From NCBI GenBank assembly GCA_963669155.1, contig CAVLGW020000001.1, positions 280,501 to 344,500 on the forward strand: a stretch of DNA of 64,000 nt, given 5' to 3'. Origin of the DNA: Arbacia lixula. Lineage: Eukaryota > Echinodermata > Echinoidea > Arbacioida > Arbaciidae. Below the pieces are notes generated by a model. The model was not told the origin of the DNA, ran no database searches, and worked only from the letters and a program-made list of their open reading frames with translations. The position numbers and the translations under genes were made by a program. This document shows, piece by piece, positions 22,540 through 35,343 of the stretch (positions are counted from its first letter, which is position 1; every line of letters begins with the position of its first letter).

Positions 22540-24960
22540 TAATGCGAAGGACTCTAAACAACAATGCTATCAAACTTGGAACATCAGAACATTAGATATG
22601 AGACTAATTCAAAAGTGGCGTTTCGGATGTGACATTTTCTGTTAACTATGGAAGGTCTAAAGTAAGGCATCCTGGTGGCACTTTATTGATCAGACCTGGC
22701 ACCATTCAATTATTTCTTATAAGGTTAACTCTTTGTGCGTTCACCTGTGAACCCCCTGTGCGTTGCATTAATTTGAGTGTGCGCATATTCCAATGAACTC
22801 TTGTCGGAGTAGTAGCTTTCAAGGGCTATAACTTTTTATTAGATTGTCGTGAGGAAAAACAGTGTACATATAAAATATAGAGAATTTCATGGGCTTTCCA
22901 CCCATATGTATTTTGTCTGGCAGTTGAGGAGCTACTGTATCACAGGGCTTTACTTGTGCGGAACATTTGAAAAAAAATGTCAATGTTTTCAGGAGTGCTA
23001 ATGTAAATGGTATGTTGGACTCTTAATTTGCTGTAAATTGCAGGAGATTATTACAGTTATTTTGCTAAGACCATGACCTTTCTATTGATGTCAAAATCAA
23101 TAAGTTTTGAAAAGAAGAAAGTTCGATGCAGGAAGTGCATAGAAAAGCCTGTATGGCCAAGAATTTGGCTTGATTAGGACTCTAGGAGCTCTTTGCGTTG
23201 TAATACAAAGAGATCGCCTACAATGCGTACATGTACACACACCTTCTAAGACCATGACCTTTCTATTGATATCAAAATTGATAAGTTTGGAAAAGAAGAA
23301 AGTTCGATACAGGATGTGCATAGAAAAGCTTGTATGGCCAAGGATTTGGCTTGGTTAGGACTCTAGGAGCTCTTTGTGTTGTAATACAAAGAGATCTCCT
23401 ACAATGCGTACATGTACACGCACCCACATAATCACAGTACAATAACAAGGAACTTGTGTGATTTTCTTCTGTACTGTACAGGATAGAAAAATACCGAAAC
23501 AAAATGATCAAAATTCTCCGAAATCTTCTATGTAACCCTATGCTGCAACGCGAACGAGCGGAAAGCCTATTACAGTGACGATCGCGAGCAATAGTACCGA
23601 ACAGTGGTACGGTTCGCAGTACGCACATATTTCCATTTCCATTCACCTACGTGTGTTGTGTGCAAAATTGCGAACGAAACGTGTCCACGGTTGTGCATTG
23701 ATGCGAACGAAACGTACAGAGAGTTAATAACCTCAAGATTTAGCAAAGGTGATATGAAGTTCTTTGCTTCTCTAAAAGAATTGAGAAGAAAAAAACGTTT
23801 AAGTGAAAAATTTGCCGCTTACTTTTTTGTCATATCCGAAACATTGAACTCATGATGATTTTTTTTTTTTAATGAATCTAAATTGTACATTTGTTGATAT
23901 CTGGTAGAAGGTATTGTCCTCCTGATTACTCATTTGAAATAAGCATGTTAACCTGTGTCATATCTCAAACACATTTCTGGACAAATTGAAGTCACACGGT
24001 CTCATGGATAAAAAAACTCTCTTTATTCTATGTTTTGATTTCATGAGACTGCGGTCATCACCAAAATATTAATTAACAACAATATCTGTACAATTTTTGT
24101 TACATAAGTACGCATCCATCAAAAAACAGTGTTTCGGATGTGACGGGCTTACAAGATTTTCTCTTAACCATGAATTTATAGGCCTCAGGAAAAATAACTT
24201 CATCCCTGTAGAGAGTTATTTTTATTAACTCTCACTCTGTCACAGAAGATAAACAATACCCTCTAAGGAGCACTAGAGGGATACAAAATATCTTTTTAAG
24301 ACATATGGTAGAAAAATACCCTAATTTGGGCATTGTTTACAGGAGTTTAACCCATATCAAGCAAGCAATCGAATACAAGTAAACAGGGTTTGAGCTTTGG
24401 GGAGTATTTACTCTGTACTTGTGACCGAAAAAGGGTTGTTTCGGATGAGACACAAATGTTAACATGTGAAACTAAAGACATACATAGCCCTTGTTAAATA
24501 GTATTTTGTGTATAACCTTGATGAAATAGAAGTCCTAAATATACCAAGAAAGGAAAAAAAAATCCCGGGTGGATTGGGCATTGTAATTTATTTTTTAGTA
24601 GTCTATTATGTCCATCAACCCTATGATTCACTGCTCAAAATGCTTTAATTTGGGGGTTAGTCAGAGCAGTTTCATTTGTGCTGTTTGGGAAATTGAAGAC
24701 TACATTTTCATGTTCTTCCTATATTTCTCATGCATAAGGGGTGATCATCTGTTATGTGGAAAGCAATCAATTGAATATAACTAGACAGGGTTCAAGAATT
24801 TGGAAATATTTGTTACATACTCATAGCCAGAAACAGCTGTTTCGGATTTGACACATATTTGCCAACATGTAAAAAACATATGTTTAATAGTCCTGTTAAA
24901 ATATTTTTTTTTGTGCATTACTTTAATTACATACAATGCTAACATATACCTAGACAGGTG
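22540..24960. repeat. Diverged repeat with GTTTCGGATGTGAC core
   Basis: GTTTCGGATGTGAC or a close variant occurs at about 22620, 24131, 24438 and 24840, each followed within 15-25 bp by a GTTAAC/CCAAC-ATG-type block. The units at about 24330 and 24735 align over about 220 bp (AAGCAATC.AAT, ACAGGGTT.GA, TTTCGGAT), a period of about 400 bp. TTAA element A (22725-23727) is inserted after the first copy. Confidence 0.55.
22725..23727 (+). mobile_element. piggyBac-like non-autonomous element A
   Basis: Bounded by TTAA on both sides. Inverted ends are TTAACTCTTTGTGCGTTC at the left and AACGTACAGAGAGTTAA at the right. A TTAA target and a TTAACYCTTTG end are typical of piggyBac-derived elements such as MER75 and MER85. 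It holds a 181-bp internal tandem duplication (units from about 23065 and 23246). No transposase frame is present. Confidence 0.8.
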
Positions 24961-26064
24961 AATAGTGCCTTGCTTTATCATTTTGTATAATTCAATCATA
25001 TTATTAGTCTTTTATACGCATTCAACACATGATTGTCTGTATGAATGTAATCAATGCTTTATCATTATTGAGAATTTTGTTTGCACACTATATGTATCTC
25101 TACAAGCAGTATATAATACCATCTCATTCTTACTCTGGAAAATGCTGAAGTGCTAAATTCAAACTTTATGATTGATTTCTGTGATGAAAAATTTTCTGAG
25201 AAATATGCTGTAGCTGTACTCTGTCAAGCATCACTGCAGATAGTACCGAAACAGCCTTGAAGTACATCCTAATTCTTGAAGAAGTTTTGATAGCTTTAAA
25301 CTAGGATATAACAGTCGCAGGCTTATGGCATTATTCCATCCTACAAATGTGTGTATTTGGCTTTGGAACAAAGAAAATAGTACTTTTAAAAATGTAGAAT
25401 TAAGGATTATAATATATCTGTGCAACATCTTCCACATTACTTCAGCACTCTATCATGCAGACTATCACAAATTCACTGTAGCTGCCTCCTTCGTCATTAC
25501 CACCCAAAGCGTGTTCATTCATGAATTCATGTAAGTAGTGAATACTGATGTTTGTTTTGTCAACCTACATTGTACATGTATGTGTACTTCTTACTTAACT
25601 TCCAGTTATGATACAAATATGTAATGGTTCATTATATCTTTGACTCAAGGCTTAGAGTGGCAATTTAAACATGTCTACAATACATCTTCAAAGTAGAATC
25701 GTTGACAATTTCCCTGAGGGTTTTTACCATTTTTGCCGTCTCAACTGAACTTTCATCAAAACAATATACTATGTTCAAATACAGGATGATAAGAGTAATG
25801 CCAACATCTTTTAAACCAAAAAAAAAAAAAAAATCAAATTTATCTGGACGTAGCAAATAAATAGTTTAAGTCATTAATTTCCTATCTTTGACCGTTTATG
25901 CAAAATGTTCTCCAAAAACCAGGCTCTTGTAAGAGTTCAGCATTGTGCCCATATGTATTGTACATTGCTAGTTGGAACAGGTCTTCTGAACACAAACTCC
26001 ATAATTACAGCTTCAGCACTAAATTCAAATTAAAATATATCTAAAATGAACATTTTAATGTGTC
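24961..26064. other. No gene seen
   Basis: AT-rich sequence with short open frames only. It sits inside the long intron proposed for the minus-strand GTPase gene. Confidence 0.45.
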
Positions 26065-27191
26065 TTAACTCTTTGTGCGTTCATCTGTGAGCCCCCTGTG
26101 CGTTGCATTAATTTGTTTCTGCGCATATTCCAATGAACTCTTGTCGGAGTAGTAGCTTTCAAGAGCTATAACTTTTCATTAGATTGTCGTGAGGAAAAAT
26201 AATGTACATATAAAATATAGACAATTTTATGGGCTTTCCACTCATATGTATTTTGTCTGGCAGTTGAGGAGCTACTGTATCACAGGGCTTAACTTGTGCA
26301 GAACATTTGAAAAAAAATGTCAATGTTCTCAGCAGTGCTAATGTAAATGATATTTTTGACTCTTCATTTGCTGTAAATTGCAGGGCAATTATTACAGTTA
26401 TTTTGCTAAGACCATGACCTTTCTATTGATATCAAAATCAATAAGTTTTGAAAAGCAGAAAGTTCGATGCAGGAAGTGCATAGAAAAGCCTGTATGGCCA
26501 CGAATTTGGCTTGATTAGGACTCTAGGAGCTCTTTGTGTTGTAATACAAAGAAATCGCCTACAATGCGTACATGTACACGCACCCACTAAGACCATGACC
26601 TTTCTATTGATATAAAAATCAATAAGTTTTGAAAAGAAGAAAATTCGATACAGGATGTGCATAGAAAAGCCTGTATGGCCAAGAATTTGACTTGGTTCCT
26701 ACTCTAGGAGCTCTTTGTGTTGTAATACAAAGAGATCGCCTACAATGCGTATACATGTACGCGCACCCACATAATCACAGTACAATAACAAGGAACTTGT
26801 GTGATTTTCTTCTGTACTGTTATAGCCTAACATGTATACACATCATTTGTTGTTTTTTTCCATATACATGCAATCCATAATAACCCAGACTTGTGTACAG
26901 GAGAATATATTGTCAAAAAGGAAGTGCTTGTGTGTATGATGACAAGATGGAAAAATACCGAAACAAAATGATCAAAATTCTCCGAAATCTTCTATGTAAC
27001 CCTATGCTGCAACGCGAACGAGCAGAAAGCCTATTACAGTGACGATCGCGAGCAATAGTATCGAACAGCGGTACGGTTCGCAGTACGCACATATTTCCAT
27101 TTCCATTCACCTACGTGTGTTCTGTGCAAAATTGCGAACGAAACTTGTCCACGATTGTGCATTGATGCGAACGAAACGTACAAAGAGTTAA
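26065..27191 (+). mobile_element. piggyBac-like non-autonomous element B
   Basis: TTAA-bounded, same orientation and layout as copy A, including the 181-bp internal duplication (units from about 26406 and 26587). It carries an extra segment of about 120 bp (about 26820-26940) not found in A. Right end AACGTACAAAGAGTTAA. Confidence 0.82.
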
Positions 27192-27540
27192 TACCATCAT
27201 TTGTCAGAATTTCAAGTGACTTTTATCACTTGTACTTTTTTGTTGTATTCAAAGCAGATTTACAAATTACCCGTATTAATAGTAATATTATATTAATCAA
27301 GAAGTTCTGGTATGGTAAACAAAACTAAGGTGAAGATTAACTTCTGACACCGCACGAGAAACAAAAATAATGAACGTTTACACAAATGAGTTAAAAATTT
27401 AAGGAGTTCATGTTTGAAGTGTGTCGAATGCAAAGTCAAAATCTTGTTAAAGTTGATATTCATTGATTTTAAATACGGTTGAATTTGATATCATTGTAAA
27501 GTTTATGACTTGATGATCATTATAACGCTAATCCTAAGCT

Positions 27541-28548
27541 TTAACTCTCTATACGTTTCGTTCGCATCAATGCACAACCGTGGACACGTTTCGTTCGCAA
27601 TTTTGCACAGAACACACGTAGGTGAATGGAAATGGGAATATGTGCGTACTGCGAACCGTACCACTGTTCGGTACTATTGCTCGCGATCGTCACTGTACTA
27701 GGCTTTCCGCTCGTTCGCGTTGCAGCATAGGGTTACATAGAAGATTTCGGAGAATTTTGATCATTTTGTTTCGGTATTTTTCCATCTTGTACAGTACAGT
27801 ACAGAAGAAAATCACACAAGTTCCTTGTTATTGTACTGGGATTATGTGGGTGCATGTGCGTGTACGCATTGTAGGCGATCTCTTTGTATTACAACACAAA
27901 GAGCTCCTAGAGTCCTAACCAAGCCAAATTCTTGGCCATACAGTCTTTTCTATGCACATCCTGTATCGAACTTTCTTCTTTTCAAAACTTATTGATTTTG
28001 ATACCAATAGAAAGGTCATGGTCTTAGTGGGTGCGTGTACATGTACGCATTGTAGGCGATCTCTTTGTATTACAACACAAAGAGCTCCTAGAGTCCTAAT
28101 CAAGCCAAATTCCTGGCCATACAGGCTTTTCTATGCACTTCCTGCTTCGAACTTTCTTCTTTTCAAAACTTATTGATTTTTATATCAATAGAAAGGTCAT
28201 GGTCTTAGCCAAATAACTGTAATAATATCCCTGCAATTTACCACAAATGAAGAGTCCAACATATCATTTACATTAGCTCTACTGAAATCATTGACATTTT
28301 TTTCAAATGTTCTGCATAAGTAAAGCCCTGTGATACAGTAGCTCCTCAACTGCCAGACAAAATACATATGAGTGGAAAGCCCATGAAATTCTCTATATTT
28401 CATATGTACACTATTTTTCCTCACGACAATCTAATAAAAAGTTATAGCCCTTGAAAACTACTACTCCGACAAGAGTTCATTGGAATATGCGCACACTCAA
28501 ATTAATGCAACGCACAGGGGGTTCACAGGTGAACGCACAAAGAGTTAA
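27541..28548 (-). mobile_element. piggyBac-like non-autonomous element C, inverted
   Basis: The reverse complement of A and B, starting TTAACTCTCTATACGTTTCG and ending GAACGCACAAAGAGTTAA. With B it forms a large inverted repeat, about 1 kb per arm and about 350 bp apart. Confidence 0.82.
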
Positions 28549-28639
28549 AACAAACCAGGAGCGCAGAAATATCCAAACAAAAACTACTCAAATTCCCTCT
28601 CAAAATCTGCCCAATTTACGTCCCGTAAAATAGGCCACA

Positions 28640-28757
28640 GTGCATGACGTAACTGAATGTTCACGATTTCATTTGACAATCGGTCACGTGCAACTTTCGT
28701 GTACGTGCCGAACAGCAAATTAAGTTTCGAGAACTGAACTATTTTTTAGATTTCAAC
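28640..28757 (+). promoter_or_regulatory. Possible promoter of the acidic-exon gene
   Basis: A CRE-like TGACGTAA (about 28645) and an E-box CACGTG (about 28685) lie 70-115 bp before an ATG in good context (CAACAATGG). The region directly follows TTAA element C. Confidence 0.35.
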
Positions 28758-28758
28758 A

Positions 28759-28999
28759 ATGGATGAGTTGGACCTCGATTTAGATTTTGAAATGGACAAT
28801 TTTGAAGAAGAACTTGAAGACGAGAGTATTAGCTCTCGCGTAGTGGACCGGATAGTGAAATCGATGAAGGTGAAGTGGGAGATTTTGATGATGAATCAAA
28901 CGCTCCTCCGGCTCAAGCTGCGAGTACGAATGGTGTTGTTACGGACGCTATAGAGATTGCTTACCGGCATGAACCAGAACCTGACAGCACCGAAAATTG
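28759..28999 (+). pseudogene. Acidic first exon of an unknown gene, frame shifted
   Basis: From ATG 28759 the frame reads MDELDLDLDFEMDNFEEELE, very acidic. The strongly coding-like continuation (DSEIDEGEVGDFDDESNAPP ... EPEPDSTENW) lies in another frame, beginning near 28840. It runs to a consensus donor GTAAGT at 29000, leaving a phase-2 junction. One indel, or a misread base, would explain the jump. No downstream exon was found before the pogo-like element at 29209 or later. The family is not recognised. It may be a live gene with a sequence error, or a relic. Confidence 0.45.
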
Positions 29000-29208
29000 G
29001 TAAGTAGTTGAAATGATTTAGACTAGAGGGTATTTATTTTTTTAGTGCGCGATTTGCAATAACCGTGGGCCCGATCCGTGCAGTAGCTCAGCGTAGCCGT
29101 GCAGTAGCCGGTCGGCCGGGAAGAAACAGAAAAAAGAACAGGACTCGATTGTTCTGTCAACAATCCTGATGAAATTGTATAAGATTAAAACTACGATGCA
29201 GACATGTA

Positions 29209-31180
29209 CAGTCAAACCTGGCTATGCGGCCACCTGGATTCAGCAGCCACCTGCCTATAGCAGCCACCTTCGACTCCTCCGCAGTGTTAAAGACCCTGGA
29301 TATAGCAGCCACCTGGCTAACGCGGCCAGCGGCCACCCATTTTGTCTCCCTCGGCCAAAATTTCACTGTGTATAGCGGCCACCAATTCTGAAATCACCCG
29401 TCCCTATCGGCGTGGAAAGTTGGCTTTTTGCGATGCGACGTAACTTAAAAGGCCGAGAAAAGCGAAGCTAGAGGCGTGAAAAGCCTGCTTTCTAGCTGCA
29501 TGACGTAATACAGCTCATTAACACATTCTCGAATTGTATGAAACTTGTAAGACACCTTGCCAAACAAAAAGCAGGATCTTAACTTGATTACCCTAATCAA
29601 TGAAATCCCGATGTCCGGTGTTTTTTTTTTCTCTTTTTAGTGAGTCTCTGCATCCCATGCTTTTATTGTTGTGATGAATAATACCCCGGATCCTCGCTCG
29701 GCCCGGCCCCGGCCCCGAGGCCAGCGCAGCCTAGCCCGGGTTCGCGCGCGCCCTCAGCCCATGCCCAGACCAATCTGGATCCGCGATATGCGCTACTGCA
29801 AGCTGGCAGCAGCGCGCGGTTCTTCAGCGTTTGCAATCTCAGAAGCACACAGCTAGGCTGTACATCGAAACTCATCGATATGCCTATGGAATAAGTTGCT
29901 TACATCAATCAACTCCCGTTCGGAAATTATTGAGGCAAAAATATTTTAAAAGACACGATAAAGAATATTTCTCGATTAAATAAAATATGTCAAGATAGAA
30001 GATATATTTTAATGTGCATTTGTAGCCGTATATTTTTTTTTCTTTGGTTAATCGAAATTAATATTTATCGTGCTACCTTAGAAGAAGTAAGAGTGCACTA
30101 TGCACGGCATTTGCACTAGCTGTCAATCGATCGGAGAGAGAAACAATAGACACGAAGATGAGGAGATTCTTACTAACAACGAAAAAGAGAACACTTGATT
30201 ATCATTAACATGATTATTTTAATTCAAGATCCTGTTTTCGGCAAGTTGTCGTTCTTTTGAAATTGTTATGCTGTTTATTCACTACTCAAAGCAACGTCAA
30301 TGCCCAAGCAAGCGGGCTTTTCATCATACGCAGTCCTTGTTGCTATCTTTCCTAATATCCGGTAGGCTGCCGGTGGAGCTCCATTCTCTTCTTTTCAAAA
30401 TGTGGACATGAATAAGTTGCAGATTCCTGTAATTAACGAATGTTTCCGGGTTTTTTCAGAAGGGTATTTCAATTCAAGATTCTGTTTATTTGACAAAGTT
30501 AACCATTCTGTTCAAAGTTTTAAACGATTTACGCCCGCCCGTACTAATGTATGCGAGTGGTTCATGGTCAAGACATTATGAATATCCCAAACGTAAGAAA
30601 CTAAACGCACATTAACTTGAGATTTTAAAGAAATCCGATAACATGTGTTTTCTCTGCTAAACCACATTTATTTCATCAGTTAGAATACAAATTGTCTTTC
30701 GTGGCGTACGATATCTAACATAGCATTTATCACCGAGACTCGCGAGAGTTGAGACAGCACATAAAAATATGATATTGCAGATCTAGACTAAACAAACATA
30801 CCCTTGGATGCTCATGACTCTTTACCGTGCCAACTCAGTGTTTGGGCCCCTTTCAGGGCACAAAAGAAATAATACACAGATCTCACACAAAATTGCACAC
30901 ACAGAAATAATACACAGATAACGAAAATGTGCCTTCATGTTTATTCATATTTCTCATTGAACGAAAACATGATAAAATACTATTTATATATCACATAAAA
31001 ATAAGATGTGTGTATATCATACATAAGCAATAAATTATGTTGCAGCATGAAGGTTACATAGTGGAAAACATATCCATGCTCAAAATCAAAATGGCCGCCG
31101 ACCTGTCTATAGTGGTCACCTGTCTATAGTGGTCACTTTTGTGGTTTCCCTTGAGCGGCCGCTATAGACAGGTTTGACTG
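29209..31180. mobile_element. pogo/Tigger-like non-autonomous DNA transposon (1.97 kb)
   Basis: Starts CAGTCAAACCTG and ends CAGGTTTGACTG, with TA on both sides (29207-29208 and 31181-31182). Behind the tips both ends carry TATAGYGGCCACC-type repeats (29220-29385; 31100-31165). The tip and TA target fit the Tc1/mariner-pogo group. No transposase frame is seen. A GC-rich patch at 29690-29765 stands out from the AT-rich remainder. Confidence 0.75.
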
Positions 31181-31182
31181 TA

Positions 31183-33599
31183 CATGTACTATGATACCGT
31201 TCATGTTTACAAACCAGTTTATATTTCGCGCAATAAGAGACCACAAGTATAGTACACAATGTACATTCATGCAAAAGTTTTTGTCAGTTGATTGTCTTTC
31301 CCTTGCGAGTAGAAATGTCGAACAATGAGCAGAGAGTTGATGAAAGGAAAATGCGCAATACCCATACATGTGTACGCGTGCGATCGCGAGCATGCATTGT
31401 AATCATGGAATGCGAATGCACCAGTAAGGCTATACCGTACGATATGCAGTCGCGATTTGCATGGGCTATAATGACGTACGCGCGCGTGCATAATCGTACT
31501 GCAGTATGTATGACGTTGAACGTCAACAAATCTTTCGAAAAATATAAATGGGTGTATAGAGTGTTTGATATCTAGATTATATTATCTCAAGTCTTCTATC
31601 AACCTTATTTGAGATATCTGTAAGCCTTAATTGAAAGGTCGGTAGATGGCATAACCTCTACAAAACGTACAAGTGCAAGAAAACTAACTTTTCCGAACGA
31701 CAGCTCGTATTAAATTCAGTAGACTCGACTTCGTATTTCGGATGTAAAACCTCCCGATAAAGGTCAGAATATTTTCATTTTTCTTACTTTATTATTGCTG
31801 AGATTATTTTTCTTAGATTTGTGCAAGACTTACTCAAATGTTACTAACAAGAAAAATCTAAAAGACAGTGAAATATAGCCTTAAATGGTATATTTAGTCA
31901 GGACGATATAGTAGAGCTATACGTATAAAACACGTAATGTAGCGGCTGGAGATGGCTTACGTGCCCATTCACCTTACGTCACAATAAATCGCTTTTTTCG
32001 CGGACGGCAAACGGCAGGGTTCGTAGCATTATGAGATGCGTTACAAAAACTTTTTTTGTGTGTGTTATTTTATAAGCAAAATAATGAATAAATTTGACTT
32101 CTACACACTTTCAGCTTTCCATTGATATATGGATCGCTATATTTTTGGATTTTCTATGAATATCAACTTTAAGTGTTCTTCTCACATCCGAAACATCCTG
32201 TACCCACCGTGGCAAATCAGTTCTCAGGACATCAGTTTTTTAGTCATAGATTGTAAATCAAAAGAAGCAAGTTTTTTTTTTCAATATAAAAGATATACAC
32301 TGGGAGTAACATGTTAAACCTTCTCTTTATTTAAGTAATGATTAAAAATGTTTAACTTTGCATATAACGTTTAGACGGTGTCTACAGATCTGAAGCAGCA
32401 TAGTCTTGTCGGTGGGCTGATAAAACCTCGTATCTCAATTTTTTTTATGAAATTCACTTTTTTTTGATATATTATACATCTTGTATTAAACACTGGAGTT
32501 GAAAATCTAAAAAGAAAATGTAAAAATTTATCTTTTTGAGAACCTCGTATCTCTTGCCTCTTTCAAATAATGGTTTGATAAAACCTCGTAAGTCAAGATA
32601 CGTAGTGCAATTATGCGGGCAGCTAAGAGCTGGTGCGCGCGCAACAAATATTTGCAGCGCGCGCGCCCGCACGGCTAGCTGCGCACATCGACCGCTTACC
32701 TAAACCTACGCTTAGTGTATTCATGGCAGGGATCGATTAGATCTATTGGATTTCGTCCTGCATTAAAGTTTAATGCTGCTAATTAAATTAGCTGCTCAGT
32801 TATTGTGTTTAATATCTCTAACGACATTTTGATACTCAATCAGCATGAAGATACAAACATTTTGCACAACTCTCTTCGATAAACTGAACATGCTTTACTA
32901 TACGCGCATAGGACAGGCCGAGTCAGTTAATGAGGCTAGCTGCAGTGCATAGCGTTAGATGGTCGATATCTATTCTGTCTTGTGTTAAAAAGGCAAAATG
33001 CTTGTTAATTTGTTTTACTTGCCAAATTTATTCTAAGCCTATGTAGTCATCATAAATACATTGCGTATGTGTATGTGGAGCAAAATTAGAGGGCAAACAC
33101 GTCAAAATATGAAGTGTTCGACTTACAACTTGTTAAAGCATGCAATATCTCTAGGATTATTTTGAACCCCCTAGGGGGTGTCGAAGGGGAGTTACTCACA
33201 GTTGTTTCCAAGTTGTTGTTTTTTATTGCTTAACGACAAGATGGGCGCAAATATTTAGTATTTAAAGATAAAAATACAAAATTGAGGGATATGTCAAAGG
33301 ATTTTCAGGTTCATGCTCTTTGTTTAGGGATTTTTTTTTTCAAAAGAGTTATCTATTAGAGCAGCATATCCCCGTATGCCCTACACCGCGAGGACGAAGA
33401 CACCCCCCCCCCCTCCCTCCCCCCCTTATAGGAATAATGAATACTGAATTGGGAGGAAAACATCATTCTGCGAAGTTTTATTGTATTTATTACACATAAT
33501 TTTTCTGCATGATTTAAAAGGATTATTTATGCGTTTGTAAGTATGTTTTAAAACGCAATTCTGATGCATGTTTCAATATGTCTGACTGAAGTATGGGTG
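31183..33599. other. No gene seen
   Basis: Mostly AT-rich, with CpG-rich patches at 31365-31495 and 32620-32690 (alternating GCGC). C-rich tract at 33403-33425. Open frames at 31133-31575 overlap on both strands and show no domain. Confidence 0.45.
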
Positions 33600-34278
33600 T
33601 TAACTCTTAGCTCGCTTTGTTCGACTTGCGGCACATACAGCGGGCTGCCAAGTTCGACTCAAGTCACATTTCGCGCACAATGCATACGGAACGCATTTAA
33701 TTGTATAACTGCTACCTCCCTATATAACAATAAGAGGATCAGAGTATCAATAGGCAGGAAGTCTCCCAGGACAGGAAGTCTATTGAGAAGTACCAGGGGT
33801 CAATTTCAATAGAGGAGTTTAGTTCATTGTTAGCTTATTCTTTTTGAATGCCCCATTTAAATCTAAATCTAAATTGCTTGGTTCATTATTCCCATAAAGA
33901 CAAGGGTTTGGTACATGTATGTAATGAAAGCTAAAGCACACATCTTTTCTATGAACTAACTTAAGAGAATAACCTTCATTAGGAAATATTGAACATAAGA
34001 GGTATAAGTTAGCCTCCAAAACGATAATTTGGAGACAGAATATAAAGTTATAATTCTCAGAATCTATGATATTATACATGTACATGAAAAAAAAATGATA
34101 CCATTGGCAAGAGTATTAATTTCTCTTAGACTTTGCTACACATTTTTTTTCATCACGACAAGCCAATAAAAGTTATTGCAAGTTGAGTAAGACAGTGCAT
34201 GCAAAGCCCCTCTGAATGTGGCACCCTGAAATTAATGTGGCGCAGGGGAGATAGTGTGCGTGGCGGGCAAAGAGTTAA
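33600..34278. mobile_element. Diverged piggyBac-like TTAA element D
   Basis: TTAACTCTTAGCTCGC at the left and GCGGGCAAAGAGTTAA at the right are inverted ends with TTAA. The right 140 bp also resemble the outer end of elements A-C (CATCACGACAAGCCAATAAA, GAAATTAATG). The middle is unrelated, so this is a distinct subfamily. Confidence 0.6.
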
Positions 34279-34511
34279 TGTGAAGTAGTATAGTGCGTCA
34301 ACGTGTGTCACATGCAAGGGTTTATATGTATAATTTGCATCTTTTGCGCTTTGTGCCGGCGTCTTAGGCGAATTTGTCTCCCAGGCGATTTGGTGTCCCA
34401 GCTGCCTGCGGACGGATACGCCTGGCCGAAAAAGCAGGCGAACCTGCCCGCGGTCGGATTCGCCTGGGCACGCGGACCAATTCGGCGCTAGGGGCGGACC
34501 AATTCGCTGGG

Positions 34512-34785
34512 TCGCTTTCCCAATACACAAAATGTGTGTAAAAGTGTATGTAGTCTGAATTTCAGACCCACGTCTGATTTTGGCTGTTGATTCAAAAATA
34601 TGGTCGACGCTTTCCCAATACACACATGTGTGTATGTAGTCTGAATTTCAGACCCACGTCTGATTTTGGCTGTTGATTCAAGAATATGGTTTACGCTTTC
34701 CCAATACAAACATAGGCGTATGTAGTATGAATTTCAGACCAACATCTGGTTTTGGCTGTTGACTCAAGAATATGGTCTGGCAGCT
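34512..34785. repeat. Three-copy minisatellite, units of about 86-96 bp
   Basis: Units begin GCTTTCCCAATAC at about 34513, 34609 and 34695. They share GTAGTCTGAATTTCAGACC, TTTTGGCTGTTGA and CAAGAATATGG. A GC-rich patch with repeated GGCGAA/TTCGCC lies just to the left (34365-34510). Confidence 0.8.
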
Positions 34786-35246
34786 AGTCAGACTAGCATG
34801 TATCCACATTCTCATAAGCACAAGGCAATGCACTGATCATGATCATTTCTTCCAACTTTGGAACTTTGGAAAAGTTGGGACTGCCAACTTTGGATCTGAA
34901 ATAAATCAGCGTGTACGAAACTATAAGCGCTCTCTTTTCGGCTCCAAAATCGGCAGCCGTGCAACTGAAAATCGTGCAGTGTGTGGTGGCCTTTAGAATA
35001 GCGAAATGTTTGTTAACTCTTAACATACTAATAGATACATTACACTGTGGACATTGCGTGTATGATGTGATGCATGTTATGTTAATTGTGGGTATTGTGT
35101 GGTGCATATTACGTTAATAATAACAAGGGAAATGCAATGCATACAAATAAGTTTGCCAAGAACAGTGACAGCATATCTTTTTAATTGCCTAGTGTTCTAA
35201 CTAATACTTGCTCATTACTTTTCTCTTTTCCGTCGCCCGCACGGCA

Positions 35247-35343
35247 TCATCATCATCATCATAGTGATACGAATAGTAATATTAATAATGGTAATGATAA
35301 TAATGATAATAATAATGGTGATGATAATAATAATAATAATAAT
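35247..35343. repeat. CAT and AAT trinucleotide microsatellites
   Basis: A (CAT)n run at 35247-35262, then imperfect AATRATGATAAT steps to 35343. A related run of TTATTATTATTATGATAA lies at 35432-35450. Confidence 0.8.

Noticed and set aside
27952-28176. 74-codon frame found in TTAA elements A, B and C
   Set aside because: It repeats with the element DNA and has no transposase-like features.
29640-29676. Second exon for the acidic gene after TTTTTTCTCTTTTTAG
   Set aside because: The acceptor-like site is inside the pogo-like element and leads to a stop within about ten codons.
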